A stretch of DNA of 64,000 nt, taken from positions 74,476-138,475 of the forward strand of contig CACRSC010000046.1 of the NCBI GenBank assembly GCA_902651635.1. Direction: 5' to 3'. Position 1 is the first letter of the stretch. Each line of letters opens with the position of its first letter. Below, piece by piece: positions 44,869 to 56,824 of the stretch. The DNA is from Mastigamoeba balamuthi (Eukaryota > Evosea > Mastigamoebida > Mastigamoebidae). The translations under genes and the position numbers were made by a program. The notes below the pieces were generated by a model that saw only the letters and a program-made list of their open reading frames with translations, made no database searches and was not told the DNA's origin.

Positions 44869-47800
44869 ATGCCGCGCTGGCTGCTGCACCTGGTTCCGAT
44901 GCTCGCCCTCGCCACGGCGCTGCCGCCGGCCGCACCCACTTGCGCTCTTCCCGCTGTCCCGCGCGACGTGCACTTGGAGACGGCGAGCAACACCGTCGAG
45001 TGCCACGACAGAGGTGCACACAACCCACAGGCACAGCAGAGCAGAGCACAGCAGCACAACACAAAGCGACACAGCAACACAACAGCAACACAGCACAGCA
45101 CACATCAGCACAACACAGCAGCACAGCACTCCGACAACAAACATAACACAACGGAGCACACAGCACGCAACGCAGTGCCCCCCCCTTGCGTCCCCAGCAC
45201 CAGCAGCAGTGGCAATACTGAACACTCTTGTCGGGCGCCTCAGAGTGGAGGGGCGAGTGGCACCAGCTGGTAGTCGGACACGACGCCCCGTGGGCCCTCG
45301 CCAGCGTCTGCGTGGGGCTCGTCAACGCGGGCGACGTGGCCCAGACGGTCGTGGGGTCCGTCGTCCTCTCGCTCGTCGCCGTCGACCCCACGGACCTCTC
45401 GTTCATCCCCTCGGAGAGCCGCTCGTTCCCCTTTGTCGTCTCGGTGCCCCCGTCGTCGACGCCTGCCGGCTCCAACAGCACCTCGCCGGCCATCCAGCTG
45501 CAGCTGCCGACACCCTTTGGTCGTCCTCGCGAGCCCCCTCCTGGCGCGGGATGGCTGACGGCCCTCTGTCTGCCCCACAGTCTCGTGGACCAGAGGCGCA
45601 TTCGTGGGCATCACGTTCAGCAGCTGCGGGCCCGTCGGCATCGCCTACGAACGCGCGGAGAGGGACAGGCCGCGCTCGCTGGTGCTGGAGTGGGACGGCG
45701 AGGCCTGGAAGACGAGCGCCCGGACGGGCTCGCTGGCCCTGTCCCTCGCTATGGCGCCGTACAGCGCACGAGCAGGGGAGGTTCCCCCGCAGTGGACGTG
45801 CGAGGCCAAGCTGTACCGCAACGGCGTGTGCGACTGCAACTGCGGCACGTGGGACCCCGACTGCGCGACGTCCCCAAACACCCCTTCGTGCCCCGAGGAG
45901 CAGGTCTGCGACCAGAGCGGCAGATGCGTCGGTAACACCTCATTGTGCTCCCTTCCATCACAAACGGGGACTTAATCCCGCGGATACGTTCCCGCAGCGC
46001 CGAACTGGAACGATACGGCGTGCAGCCTGAACAACTACTGGGCCTACGACGGCTGCCAGTGCTCGTGCGGCCTCTACCCGGACCCCGACTGCTTCTCCGA
46101 CAACTTCGGGGTGGGCAGCTGCGAGCCAGCTGTGCCTGGCGGCAGCGCCTACTGCAACTACCGCAAGGACCTCTCAGCCGCTCCGTTCTGCGAGCGTGAG
46201 CCCCCCTCGCTGCCTTTCGTGCTGAGCCCTGACTGCGTTCCAGCTACGTGGTCGTGCGACCCATCCCGCTTCGGCGACGGTTCTGTCTGCGACTGCGAGT
46301 GCGGCGCCCCAGACCCCGACTGCGACAGCCTCCGCCTTCCCACGACGTGCCCCCATGACCACGAGTGCTTCCTCGGCGTGTGCAGCGGTAAGAGCTCCAC
46401 TGCTCCTGCTCTGACAGCCGCACCCCCCAGCACCCAAGAACTGGACCTGCAATCGCCGTCTGTACAACAGATCCGGCAATTGCAACTGCAACTGTGGCGA
46501 CTACGACCCTGATTGCGACACGTCTTCCACGGTGGCGGGCTGCTGGGCCGGAAGGTCCTGCAGCTACTCTTCTCTATGCATTGACCGAAGTACGCTGCAC
46601 GCTCTTCACTGAGGGCAACTCAAGCATTTGCCAGAGTGCGGGAACAACTACACAGAGTGGTGGGTCGACGAGGTCAGAAGCTCTCCTGCGTGCGTTATAC
46701 CCCTTCTGAACCCAACTTAGGAGTGTGATGGGGGAGAGGGATGCACGGGGTCATGCAAATGCCTTCTGGGATGGACTCCTCTCTCTCCGCGCCGGCAGAG
46801 CTGCAGAGAGGGTGCGCCGGTCGCAGCACATGTCCTTTTGTACTCACTGCTCGCTCAAAGTGTGCGGCGATGGCCTCGTCGTTGGTCGCGAGATGTGCGA
46901 TGGAGGAGCTTTTTGCCAGAACAGTACCTGCGAATGCCTGAGTGGCCATCAACCCTACACAGAGCAGCGGACGGCCTCCTGCAAAGGTTTTTCCTTATCA
47001 GCGTTGGTGCGAGCCACTGAGAGACTGTCACTACAGGGTGCGGCAATGGCATCGCAGATGAGGACCTCTCGGAGATGTGCGACGGCGGGGAGAACTGCCT
47101 TACGGACTGCAAATGCAAGGCAGGGTTCTCACCGACGAAGCCAGTCTCCAAGGGATGTGCCCCCTCAGCGAGAGCGGGCAATGGACGCTCTCCTGTGGGC
47201 GCAGCAGTGGGCGGCTCTGTGGGGTTTGTCGCCCTTGTGGCAGTACTCTTCGCACTCTTCGCGCTGTGGAAGAGGCATACTCACGGCGCGGACGACGTCG
47301 AGATGCAGAGCCTCGACCGCGTGTGGGGCTTCGAGCAGGCTCTGCGACCTCCACCCGGGGCAGTGGAGAGCTATGTCCTGATCCCCGCCGGCGAGGAGGA
47401 CATGAGGCTTGTGGCCGAGCTCTACTCTCGGTCGCCAGTCGCCGGCATGTCGATCAAGAGCGTCGACATCGCCTACAGCCCCGTCCTCGAGAGGCTCTTC
47501 GAGGCCCGGCTCGCGCAGCTCCAGGAGCGCAGCGGCAACCCGGCGTACCAACCTCGCTGGATCGGCGACAAGTGCCTCTCTGCCCGAGGAGCGGCAGCGG
47601 ACGCGCTGCACAGGCTGACAGGCCCGTTCAGGAGCGAGAGCTTCCAGGACGTGTCGCTGGCCCCCGCGTGGCACGGGACGTCTCCACAGATCCTGGACAG
47701 CATCCTCAAGACGGGCTACGCCAACCTGGCCATGACCGACGAGGGCTTCTTCGGCAAGGGCATCTACTCGACGCCCGAGGCGCGCTACGCCTGGGAGGTC

Positions 47801-48253
47801 TATGCGCACGGCGTGATGCTGGTCAACTGGGTCTCGTTCTTCAGCGCGTACCCCGTCGTCCACGGCGACATGGAGAAGCTGGCGGGCAAGGGCAACTACC
47901 TCAACTACGACGCACACTTTGTCCCCGTGCGGCCCCTCGACGGCGCCAAGAATCAGAAGGCCTTTATCCCCTGCAGCAGCCCAGCCAGGCAGGCACTCTT
48001 CCACGAGCTTGTCGTTTTCGAGGCCTCGCAGTGCCTCCCCCGCTACGTCGTTCACCTGCAGAGCAGCGCGGACAGCCCCACGCTCTCGACACCCTTGCTG
48101 CAGTGCAGCGATCTCGATGCCAAGTCCAAGATCAGGAACAGGAGTTACTGGCCAGAGCCGCTGTACCCGGGGGACAACAACGGCAACAACGGCAACAACG
48201 GCGCGCACGGAACAGATGACAAACCCGAAGAGGATAAGACAGATGGATTCTGA
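44869..48253 (+). CDS. Transmembrane PARP-type ADP-ribosyltransferase, copy 1
   Basis: Signal peptide from the ATG at 44869 (PRWLLHLVPMLALATALPPA). The ectodomain begins with a beta-rich domain (45245-45760, WHQLVVGHDAPWALASV). Cys-rich modules follow, one per exon or so: GVCDCNCGTWDPDC, WAYDGCQCSCGLYPDPDC, GSVCDCECGAPDPDC, NCNCNCGDYDPDC, then VCGDGLVVGREMCDGG and GCGNGIADEDLSEMCDGG of the myxobacterial Cys-rich (DUF4215-like) type. One helix (VGAAVGGSVGFVALVAVLFA, near 47200) precedes the cytoplasmic part. The PARP fold reads APAWHGTSPQILDSILKTGY, GFFGKGIYSTPEARYAWE and HELVVFEASQCLPRYVVHL, so the H-Y-E triad is complete. Exon borders in 45900-47070 are approximate. Stop TGA at 48253. Confidence 0.82.
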
Positions 48254-48317
48254 CCTGGTTTCTGCTCACACTCGACCTTGTTCTCTCAGTTCGCTGCTGA
48301 AACTCAGCATTCTTCAC

Positions 48318-51300
48318 TCACAACATCAATTCAGGGGGGCGCTGGCGATGGTTGGCACGATCGCGAGAGTCGCGTGGGCTGTTGCCAGCGCGCTCGGATT
48401 GCGCCGAGCGCGTCTTCTCCATCTCCGCAGCATAGGCAGCACTCCGCTTGCTTCTGAGCCTCGGCATCGAGGGAGAATCCTCAGTGTCGAGTTCCATCGC
48501 ACTTGAAGAGGTTCCCGGTGCGTAGGGGGGTGCGTCCCCCTTCTCTGGCCTCTTCTGAGAGTGAGCACGATAGGCCGCACTGCGAGTGTCTGCCATGTTC
48601 AGCGGCGGGGCAGACCCAGCGGTACTGGCAGTACAGCCTTGATGTGCAACGGCAACACCGGTCAGCCTCTGCTGCGCCAGAGAGAGGTGCTTCGCCTCGG
48701 AGGACCGTGGTGACTGGAAGTCGAAGTGGCCGGGAGCGAGCAGACGGGCACTGAGCAACGGCGACTGCTCGCTCCGCTGAGTGCACAGGCTGTGCTCCAG
48801 CGAGAGCGCAGTGCTGCCCTCGGGGTGCTTACTTGGCGACCCCGGCGAGGCGCATGGTGATGCCGACAATCTCTTCTGCGCTTCCGCCCTCTTCCTCTTG
48901 AACGACAACCGCTCAGCGCTTCCAGTATCAGCTGGAGAGGGCACCTCCACGGCGCCTGGCGGTGAGGGACGCAAGTGCACAACATAGCGGGGCAGGCACT
49001 GCGACCCCTCGAAAACCACCACCTGATGGAACTCTGCCTCGGCCTCGGGGTCCTCGCAGGGGATGAACTGTTGCACCCCAGCTGCCGCGCTCCTCCTGAC
49101 GGGCACGAAGTGCGCGTCGTAGTTGCCGTAGTTGCCCTTGCCCGCGAGCTTTGCCACGTCCGCGTCGAGGACCGGGTAAGCGCTGAAGAACGACACCCAG
49201 TTGAGAACCAGAACGCCTCCAGGGCTCCTCTCCCAGGCGTGCTGGGCCTCCGGGGTCGCGTAGATACCACGACCAAAGAACCCCATATCCACTTCGGCCA
49301 AGTTTGCATGCCCAGACTTGAGAATGCCGTCGAGGCTCTCTGACGACGTCGCGTGCCACGCGGGTAGAAGTGTTAGAGCGGGGAAGGAAGAGCTCCTGTG
49401 GTCGGCTGCCATCTCATCGATCAGGTCTGCGATCGCTCCCCGCGACGCCAGGCCGGCGCCGGTGTCCCAGTTTGGCTCGAACGCGGGGTTGCCCTCCCTC
49501 CGCTGCAGCTGCGCCAGCCGCGCCTCGAACACGCGCTCGAGCACCGGTGAGTAGGCCACGTCCACCTTGTCGACCACCATCCCCGGCACGGGACAGCGGC
49601 TGTACAGCCGCGCGGCCTTGTCGAGGTCCTCTTTGCCAGCGGGGATCAGCAAGTACGGCTCGGACAACAGGCCAGAGGGGCGGAGTGACTCCTCGAAGCC
49701 CCAAGTCCTGTCCACGGCAAGTGCGGCGTGTCTGGCGATCCACCGACGCAGAAGGACCCCGGCAACTGCGCCGAGGACCGCGACGAGAAAGACAACGCCG
49801 GCGGGGACGCCAGCAGCGACGCCGATGACGGCCTTGGTGGGCCACGATGACCTCTCATAAACACAGGCCACGGAGAGCGGGGTGGACTGGTGGAAGCCTG
49901 AGAGGCATGTGCAGTTGGCCTTGTCGCAGCCCTCACCACTGTCGCACGACTCGCCGTCATCCAGTATGCCGTTTCCACAACCTGAGGGCCCATGCCGTGA
50001 AACCCACCCCCAGCTGAAGAACCCGAAGAGAGAAGAACCTGTGCACGATCGCCTGTCGTGGGGCACCGAGTACGGCCTGTGTCCACTCATGCACCTGCAG
50101 TGGTCGTCGCAGAACGCCCCTCCTTCGCATTCTTCTCCGCCAACGAACAGCCCGTCTCCGCAGACTGCAGACCACCAGTGAGCACCACAAGCGAGCCGCG
50201 ACACCTCACGAACCGGAAACGCAGAACTGTCTGTGCGGCACATTCGGCTTCCAGCCCTCCGCACATGTGCAGTGCGAGGTGCAGCCCTCTCCGCCATCGC
50301 ATTGCTGTTTGGTTGATCAGTGTCGAGCCAGTAATTCAACTGCGTGGCAGTGTGTACCTCCTCGACCTCAGTGTAGTTGTTGCCGCATCCTGCACTCACA
50401 CTGTCAGAAGAGAGCTGCTGCGGACGAAAGGAGGCGGCACCTCGGTGCACACACTCGCTGTTGTAGTTGCAGGACATGTTCCCAGGGCTGCACTCCTCGG
50501 ACGAGGGCGGGAACAGATCACAGTCGATGTCGTAGACTCCGCAACCGCAGTTGCACTCCTTGTTGTTGTACCGCCCCAGGAGACACGTCCAGCCCTGCGG
50601 CGCTGTTTGATCGACACCCTCAGCGCACATCCAAGGGTTGAATCCTTGTCAAACCTCTGCACACGCCCAGGTCGTCGCACTGGAAGTCATTGGGACAGGT
50701 GGTCCGGAGACCTGTGTTGTTGCAGTCCGGGTCGACCAGCCCGCAGTCACAGTCGCACATTTTCCCATCACCGTACGCTTCGTGGTCACACTTCCACGCG
50801 TCTGCACCACGTGAGGGGGCACGGAAAAGGGGGCTCCGCCTACCAGAGCAATACGGTGTCTCGACACCCTGGAAGACGCAGGATGGAGAGATCCGCGGGA
50901 TCGGGCAGGACTGCGCTGCTACCTCTGCGTACGGGTCGTAACAGTCGGGGTCCACTGGATTCCCGCACTCGCAGTGGCAGCCGTCGTAGGCCCAGAAGTT
51001 GGTCAGCTTGCATCCCGGGTTGGTCCAATTCACATCTGAGCTCGGTTTGTCAAGAGCACAAAGAAACCGAGTCGAGTGGAGCGTACAAACACATCTGGAG
51101 GACCGGTCGCATATGCTGCCCTCGGGGCACTGCGGGCTGCGAGGGTCTGCGTTGCAGTCGGGGTCCCAGGCGCCGCAGAGGCAATCGCAGACCCCGTCCA
51201 AGCCGTACTTGCCCTTGTCGCAGATCCACCGTGGGGGCACTCGCAGCTGCGGGTCTACAGCCACTCATATGAGAAGGACGCAGGGAGGGTTCGAGAGCAC

Positions 51301-52126
51301 TCGCACCGCTGGCCACCTCCCAGGCGGAGCTGAGGGCGACGGCGCGGATGGTCTGGTCGTGGACGTCGGCCTGGATCCAGGGGGACGCTGGCTCCGGTCT
51401 GAAGTAAGCGAGGTACTTGGTGCTCATCTTGGCGTTGCTGCCCACCCGCATCATTATGTCGCTGCACGTGGCGAATCTCACCGCCAGGAACACCGCCCTG
51501 TCCCACGCAACTGCCCATCCACCCGCAAGACGACAAGTGTGAGAGTGGGATGTGAGAGAGAGTGAGAGAGAGAGAGATAAGTGAGCCGACTGACCCATCG
51601 GAGACGCAGATGGGGGCTCGTAGGCCTGGATGATCTGCTCCACAGGGGTGCTGGACGTCATGTTGCTGAGAGGCAGCAGGTCCGGGGCTGTGCAGAAGGA
51701 GGAGAGCAGGGCGCCGGGCTCGAGCCTGTGCCTGCCCTGCTCGACGCGGGGCTCGTGCAGCGACACGGTCACCGCGACCCTCGACGTGGCCTCCGCCACG
51801 TTGACGGCCCACGAGCACGCCAGGGTCATCGCCCACGGCACGTCCCCCGTCCTGACCAGCTGGGCCCACGTGACGTCCACCTCTGTGGCCACGAGGGGGG
51901 TTGAGAGAGGGGGCAGTGTAAGATCAGTGAATTTTCCGACAACACAACGGAGGTCCACTGTGTTGTGCGTGCCCTGCTGATCGGGGCACAGCGACTGCGT
52001 GTAGTCGTTGACGCCGAAGTAGCGGTCGTCGTCGAGGACATCCCAGGGCGTGCCCCTGTCGCAGAGCAGGGGCGAGAGCGCAGCGATGGCCGCCGAGGTG
52101 TACAGCGCGAGCACACAACACCGCAT
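48318..52126 (-). CDS. Transmembrane PARP-type ADP-ribosyltransferase-like, copy 2
   Basis: Start at 52126 (RCCVLALYTSAAIAALSPLL is the signal peptide). Ectodomain as in copy 1: GTPWDVLDDDRYFGVNDYTQ, beta domain with DVPWAMTLACSW, then DGVCDCLCGAWDPDC, WAYDGCHCECGNPVDPDC, CDCDCGLVDPDC, CNCGCGVYDIDC, CGDGLFVGGEECEGGAFC, CGNGILDDGESC. Membrane helix VIGVAAGVPAGVVFLVAVLG near 49800. The PARP-like domain has LPAWHATSSESLDGILKSG and GFFGRGIYATPEAQHAWE, but the Glu position reads FHQVVVFEGSQCLPRYVVHL, Gln instead of Glu. A 200-residue Ser/Arg-rich tail follows. Its stop is 64 bp from that of copy 1 (tail to tail). Outer exon borders are approximate. Confidence 0.8.
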
Positions 52127-52294
52127 CTCCCCCACCGCGCCTGTTGCGTGCCCGTTCAAGTAAAAAGCGGACTTATCTCGGAAAGATCCACACCGCCGCC
52201 GAAGATCTCATCGATCTGAACCAGACCCACCTCACCGAAATTCCCGAAAGAGTGCTTCAAACCCGTTATCTGTTGCAGCCTTCTTTATGGCGGT

Positions 52295-55200
52295 TTAACT
52301 CAGGCAGTTTGATGAAGGCGGCTTAGGATGGTGGCTGCTTCCTTTATGCTGGTCGCCCTCAGCATCTGGCGGATCGCCATGCACCGTGGCCAACTCGGGC
52401 TGGGTGGAGGGCTTCTTCTGCATGATCTTCATGTAGGCAGACCACATTTTGCTGACAAGTCCCGGTCTCTGTGGAGAAGCTTGATCACCTTGATGTGCAT
52501 TGCTCGAAGTGATGTTCTCTGTGTGGTAAGGAACAGATAGCTGATCTGGCCTCTTCTGAGAAAGCGTCGCGACAGAGCGAGAATCAGATCCAGCAAACCA
52601 AGGTGATAGTGACTCGGCTGCCAAACTTCTCCCGCCATCTCTCGCATCGATCAGACTGACCAGTCGCTGCTGTGTGAGCAGTTCCACCTCCACCGAGCAC
52701 GGGGACTGGAAGTCAGATCGAATTCGAGGGGCAACCAGACCGGCGGTGGACAGTAGCGACTGTTCACTCATTGGGATGCACAGCTCGGACGACAGGGCAG
52801 TGATTTCCCCTTCGCTTGGAGATCCAGGGGTGGCGCATGGCGGTGGCAGCAATCCTGTGTGTGCAGTGGCCCACTTGCTCTTCATCGAAGAGAGCTCGCT
52901 TCCTAGCCCCGAGGAGGCCGTTGACTCTGGTCCTCCTGGTGGCGACGTGCGCAGGTGCACGACATAGCGGGGTAGACACTGCGACCCCTCGAACACCACC
53001 ACCTGATGGAACTCTGCCTCGGCCTCGGGTACTCTGCACGGGACGAACTGCTGCGCTCCAGCGCGTTTGACGGGCGCAAAGTGCGCATCGTAGTTGCCGT
53101 AGTTACCCCTTCCCTCGAGCAGCTCCACGTCCGCGTCGAGGACCGGGTAGGCGCTGAAGAACGACACCCAATTGAGGACCAGAACGCCTCCGGGGCTCAT
53201 CTCCCAGGCGTGCTCGGCCTCCGGGGATGAGTATATGCCCCGACCAAAGAGTCCCACATGCTCGTCGACCACGGAAGCCTGCCCAGACTTGAGAAGGCCA
53301 TCGAGGCTATCTGGCGACGTTGTGTGCCATGTAGGCAGCAGCGTCAGCGCGGGGAAGGTCGAGCTCCTGTGGTCGGCTGCCATCTCATCGATCAGGTCTG
53401 CGATCGCTCCCCGCGACGCCAGGCCAACGCCGGTGTCCCAGTGTGGCTCGAACGCGGGGTTGCCCTCCCTCCGCTGCAGCTGCGCCAGCCGCGCCTCGAA
53501 CACGCGCTCGAGCACCGGGGAGTAGGCGACGTCCACCTTGTCGACCACCATCCCCGGAACGGGACAGCGGCTGTACAGCCGGGTGGCCTTGTCGAAGTCC
53601 TCTTTGCCAGCCGGGATCAGCAAATACGGCTCGGACAGCAGGCCAGAGGGGCGGAGTGACTCCTCGAAGCCCCAAGTCCTGTCCACGGCCGACGCGGCAT
53701 GCCTGGCGATCCACCGACGCAGAAGGACCCCGGCAACTGCGCCGAGGACCGCGACGAGAAAGACAACGCCGGCGGGGATACCAGCAGCGACGCCGACGAC
53801 GGCCTTTGTGGGCCACGAGGACCTCTCAAACACGCAGGCCACGGAGAGCGGGGTGGACTGGTGGAAGCCTGAGAGGCACGTGCAGTTGGCCTTGTCGCAG
53901 CCCTCACCACCATCGCACGACTCACCGTCATCCAGTATGCCGTTTCCACAACCTGGGGCCCATTCCGTGAGACCTCCCCCACCCGAATAGCCCTGAAGAG
54001 AGAAGAACCTGTGCACGATCGCCTGTCGTGGGGCAGCGAGTACGGCCTGTGTCCACTCATGCACCTGCAGTGCGCGTCGCAGAAGGCCCCTCCTTCGCAT
54101 TCTTCTCCGCCAACGAACAGCCCGTCTCCGCAGACTGCAGACCATCAGTGAGCACCACAAGCGAGCCGCGACACCTCACGAACCGGAAACGCAGAACTGT
54201 CTGTGCGGCACATTCGGCTTCCAGCCCTCCGCACATGTGCAGTGCGAGGTGCAGCCCTCTCCGCCATCGCATTGCTGTTGGGTTGCTTGGTGTTGAGCCA
54301 AGTAATTCAACTGCGTGTTAGTCAGTGTGTACCTCCTCGACTTCAGTGTAGTTGTTGCCGCATCCTGCACTCAAACTGTCAGATGAGAGCGGCTGCGGAT
54401 GAACGCAAGCGGCACCTCGGTGCACACATTCGCTGTCGTAGTTGCAGGACATGTTCCCAGGGCTGCACTCCTCGGAAGAGGGAGGGAACAAGTCGCAGTC
54501 GATGTCGTAGACTCCGCAGCCGCAGTTGCACTCCTTGTTGTTGTACCGCCCCAGGAGACACGTCCAGCCTTGCGGCGCTGTTTGATCGTCACCCTCAGCG
54601 CACATCCAATGGTTGAATGCTTGTCAAACCTCTGCACACGCCCAGGTCGTCGCACTGGAAGTCGTTGGGGCAGGTGGTCCGGAGACCTGTGTTGTTGCAG
54701 TCCGGGTCGACCAGACCGCAGTCACAGTCACACATTTTCCCATCGCCATACGCTTCGTGGTCACACTTCCACGCGTCTAAACCGCATGAGGGGCGCGAAA
54801 AAGTGTGCAGATGTCTCCGCCTACCAGAGCAGTACGGCGTCTCGACACCTTGGAAGACGCAGGATGGAGAGATCCGCGGGCTCGAGCACGACTGCGCTAC
54901 GACTTCGGCGTACGGGTCGTAACAGTCGGGGTCCACTGGAGCCCCGCACTCGCAGTGGCAGCCGTCGTAGGCCCAGAAGTTGGTCAGCTTGCATCCCGGG
55001 TTGGTCCAATTCACATCTGAGCTCGGTTATCAAGCACAGAAAGAAACCGAGTCTAGTGCGTACAAACGCATCTGGAGGACCGGTCGCAGATGCTGCCATC
55101 GGGGCACTGAGGGCTGCGAGGGTCAGCATTGCAGTCGGGGTCCCAGGCACCGCACAGGCAATCGCAGACCCCGTCCAAGCCGTACTTGCCCTTGTCGCAG

Positions 55201-56079
55201 AGCCACCGTGGGGGCACTCGCAGCTGCGGGTCTGAAAATGTCATTGCAAAGGCCCAGACGAAGTGCGCCCGCACCACTGACCACCTCCCAGGCGGAGCGG
55301 AGGGCGACGGCGCGGATGGTTGCGTCGTAGACGTTGGCCTGGATCCAGGGGTACGCGGACCGCGGCTTGAAGTAAGCGAGGTACTTGGTGCTCATCTTGG
55401 GGTAGCTGCCCACCCGCATCATGAGGTCCTTACAAGTGGCGAAGTTCACCACTAAAAACACCGCCCTGTCCCACACGACTGCCCAACGCCATTCAGCACC
55501 TCGGAAGAGAGAGAGAGAGACCCTAACCCATAGGCGATGCAGATGGGGGCTCGTAGGCCTGGATGACCTGCTCCACCGGGGTGCTGGAGGTGATGCTCGC
55601 GTAGGCCAGCATGTCCAAGATGGTGTGGAAGGATGAGAGCAGGGCGCCGGGCTCGAGCCTGTGCCTGCCCCGATCAACACGGGGTTCGTGCAGCGACACG
55701 GTCACAGAGACCCTCGACGTGGCCTCAGCCGCGTTGACGGCCCACGAGCACGCCAGGGTCATCGCCCACGGCACGTCCCCCGTCCTGACCAGCTGGGCCC
55801 ACGTGACGTCCACCTCTGTGGCCACGAGGTGCGGGCCGAGAGAGGGGAAGAGATGCGGTGATAGGGGTGGTGCACGATTAGTGCATTTTCACCAGAACAA
55901 AACGGGACCGCTGCGGACTGCGTGCCCAGAAGGGAGGGACAGAGCGACTGGCTGACTTCGCTGATGCCGAAGAAGCGGTAGTCGTCGAGGACGTCCCACG
56001 GCGTCCCTGTGTCGCACCGCAGGGGGGAGAGGGAGGCGATGGCCGAGGTGCAGAGCGCAAGGGCAAGGCAGCGCAGCAT
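52295..56079 (-). CDS. Transmembrane PARP-type ADP-ribosyltransferase-like, copy 3
   Basis: Start at 56079 (LRCLALALCTSAIASLSPL signal peptide). Close paralogue of copy 2 with the same module order: GTPWDVLDDYRFFGISEV, DVPWAMTLACSW, DGVCDCLCGAWDPDC, WAYDGCHCECGAPVDPDC, CDCDCGLVDPDC, CNCGCGVYDIDC, CGNGILDDGESCDGGEGC, membrane helix VVGVAAGIPAGVVFLVAVLG. The catalytic region is more changed: LPTWHTTSPDSLDGLLKSG, GLFGRGIYSSPEAEHAWEM and FHQVVVFEGSQCLPRYVVHL (Gln at the Glu site). The tail diverges from copy 2. It lies 168 bp upstream of copy 2 on the same strand, a recent tandem duplication. Terminal TAA at 52295. Confidence 0.8.
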
Positions 56080-56824
56080 TGTCTGGTTCTTCTTCCGCGT
56101 CTTCCGGTGCGCGCCCCCTCAGTTAAGGAAAAAGCTCCTGTCTGAGCTCCTTTCAGAAAGATACGCCCTCGAAGATTCAATCGCGATTTACCAGCAACCC
56201 GTGGCGCAGAGCGAGGTGAGGGTCGCTTCAGGCCGACCACCGTACAGGATCGTTGTGGCTGTTCTTCATGCAGCAATTGAATGGGTGAGACATCTGGTTG
56301 ATCAGGGCACTGCCCTGATGCGGGGAAAAGTGAACCTCGGTCCGTACCACAAAGCTGTTCGCAGACTCATATCAATTGATCGACTGGATATCGCATTTGA
56401 TCCGACATGAATCAGCTTAAGCTGCCAGGTTCAGATATTATTGCCCTTTTCTTCTATGGGGTCCAGAAATATCCTGAATCAGTTCACGGCCACACAGTCG
56501 CTGGCCCCCGTCTCACATAGAAGAAGTGGCAACTCAGCACGCGAGGGCACTGCCAACACAGTACTATCCACAGTCTACTTCCGATCCTCCTTTGGCCAAA
56601 ACGTGCACAAATACTGCCACAGAGGCGGTGGCCTGGACGGCCTCTGGAAGTGCGCACGGAATCAGCTCTGCGAGCATATCTTGATGTCAGGTGTAACATC
56701 GAAGGATCTTCTCCTGGGGCTGGTTGTACACAGGGCATGCCCTTTTACTGACGGATTTCCACAACGGCCCCGGAGACCCGCTCCTCAGCACTGCATTTAT
56801 ATTTCCCTGCCTGCGTGCGAAGCT
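56080..56824. other. Divergent intergenic region
   Basis: 745 bp between the start of PARP copy 3 and the metalloprotease start. No gene recognised; AT content is higher than in the genes. Presumed promoters. Confidence 0.4.

Noticed and set aside
48200-48330. Copies 1 and 2 of the PARP genes as one transcript
   Set aside because: They are on opposite strands with separate stops and both have their own signal peptides.
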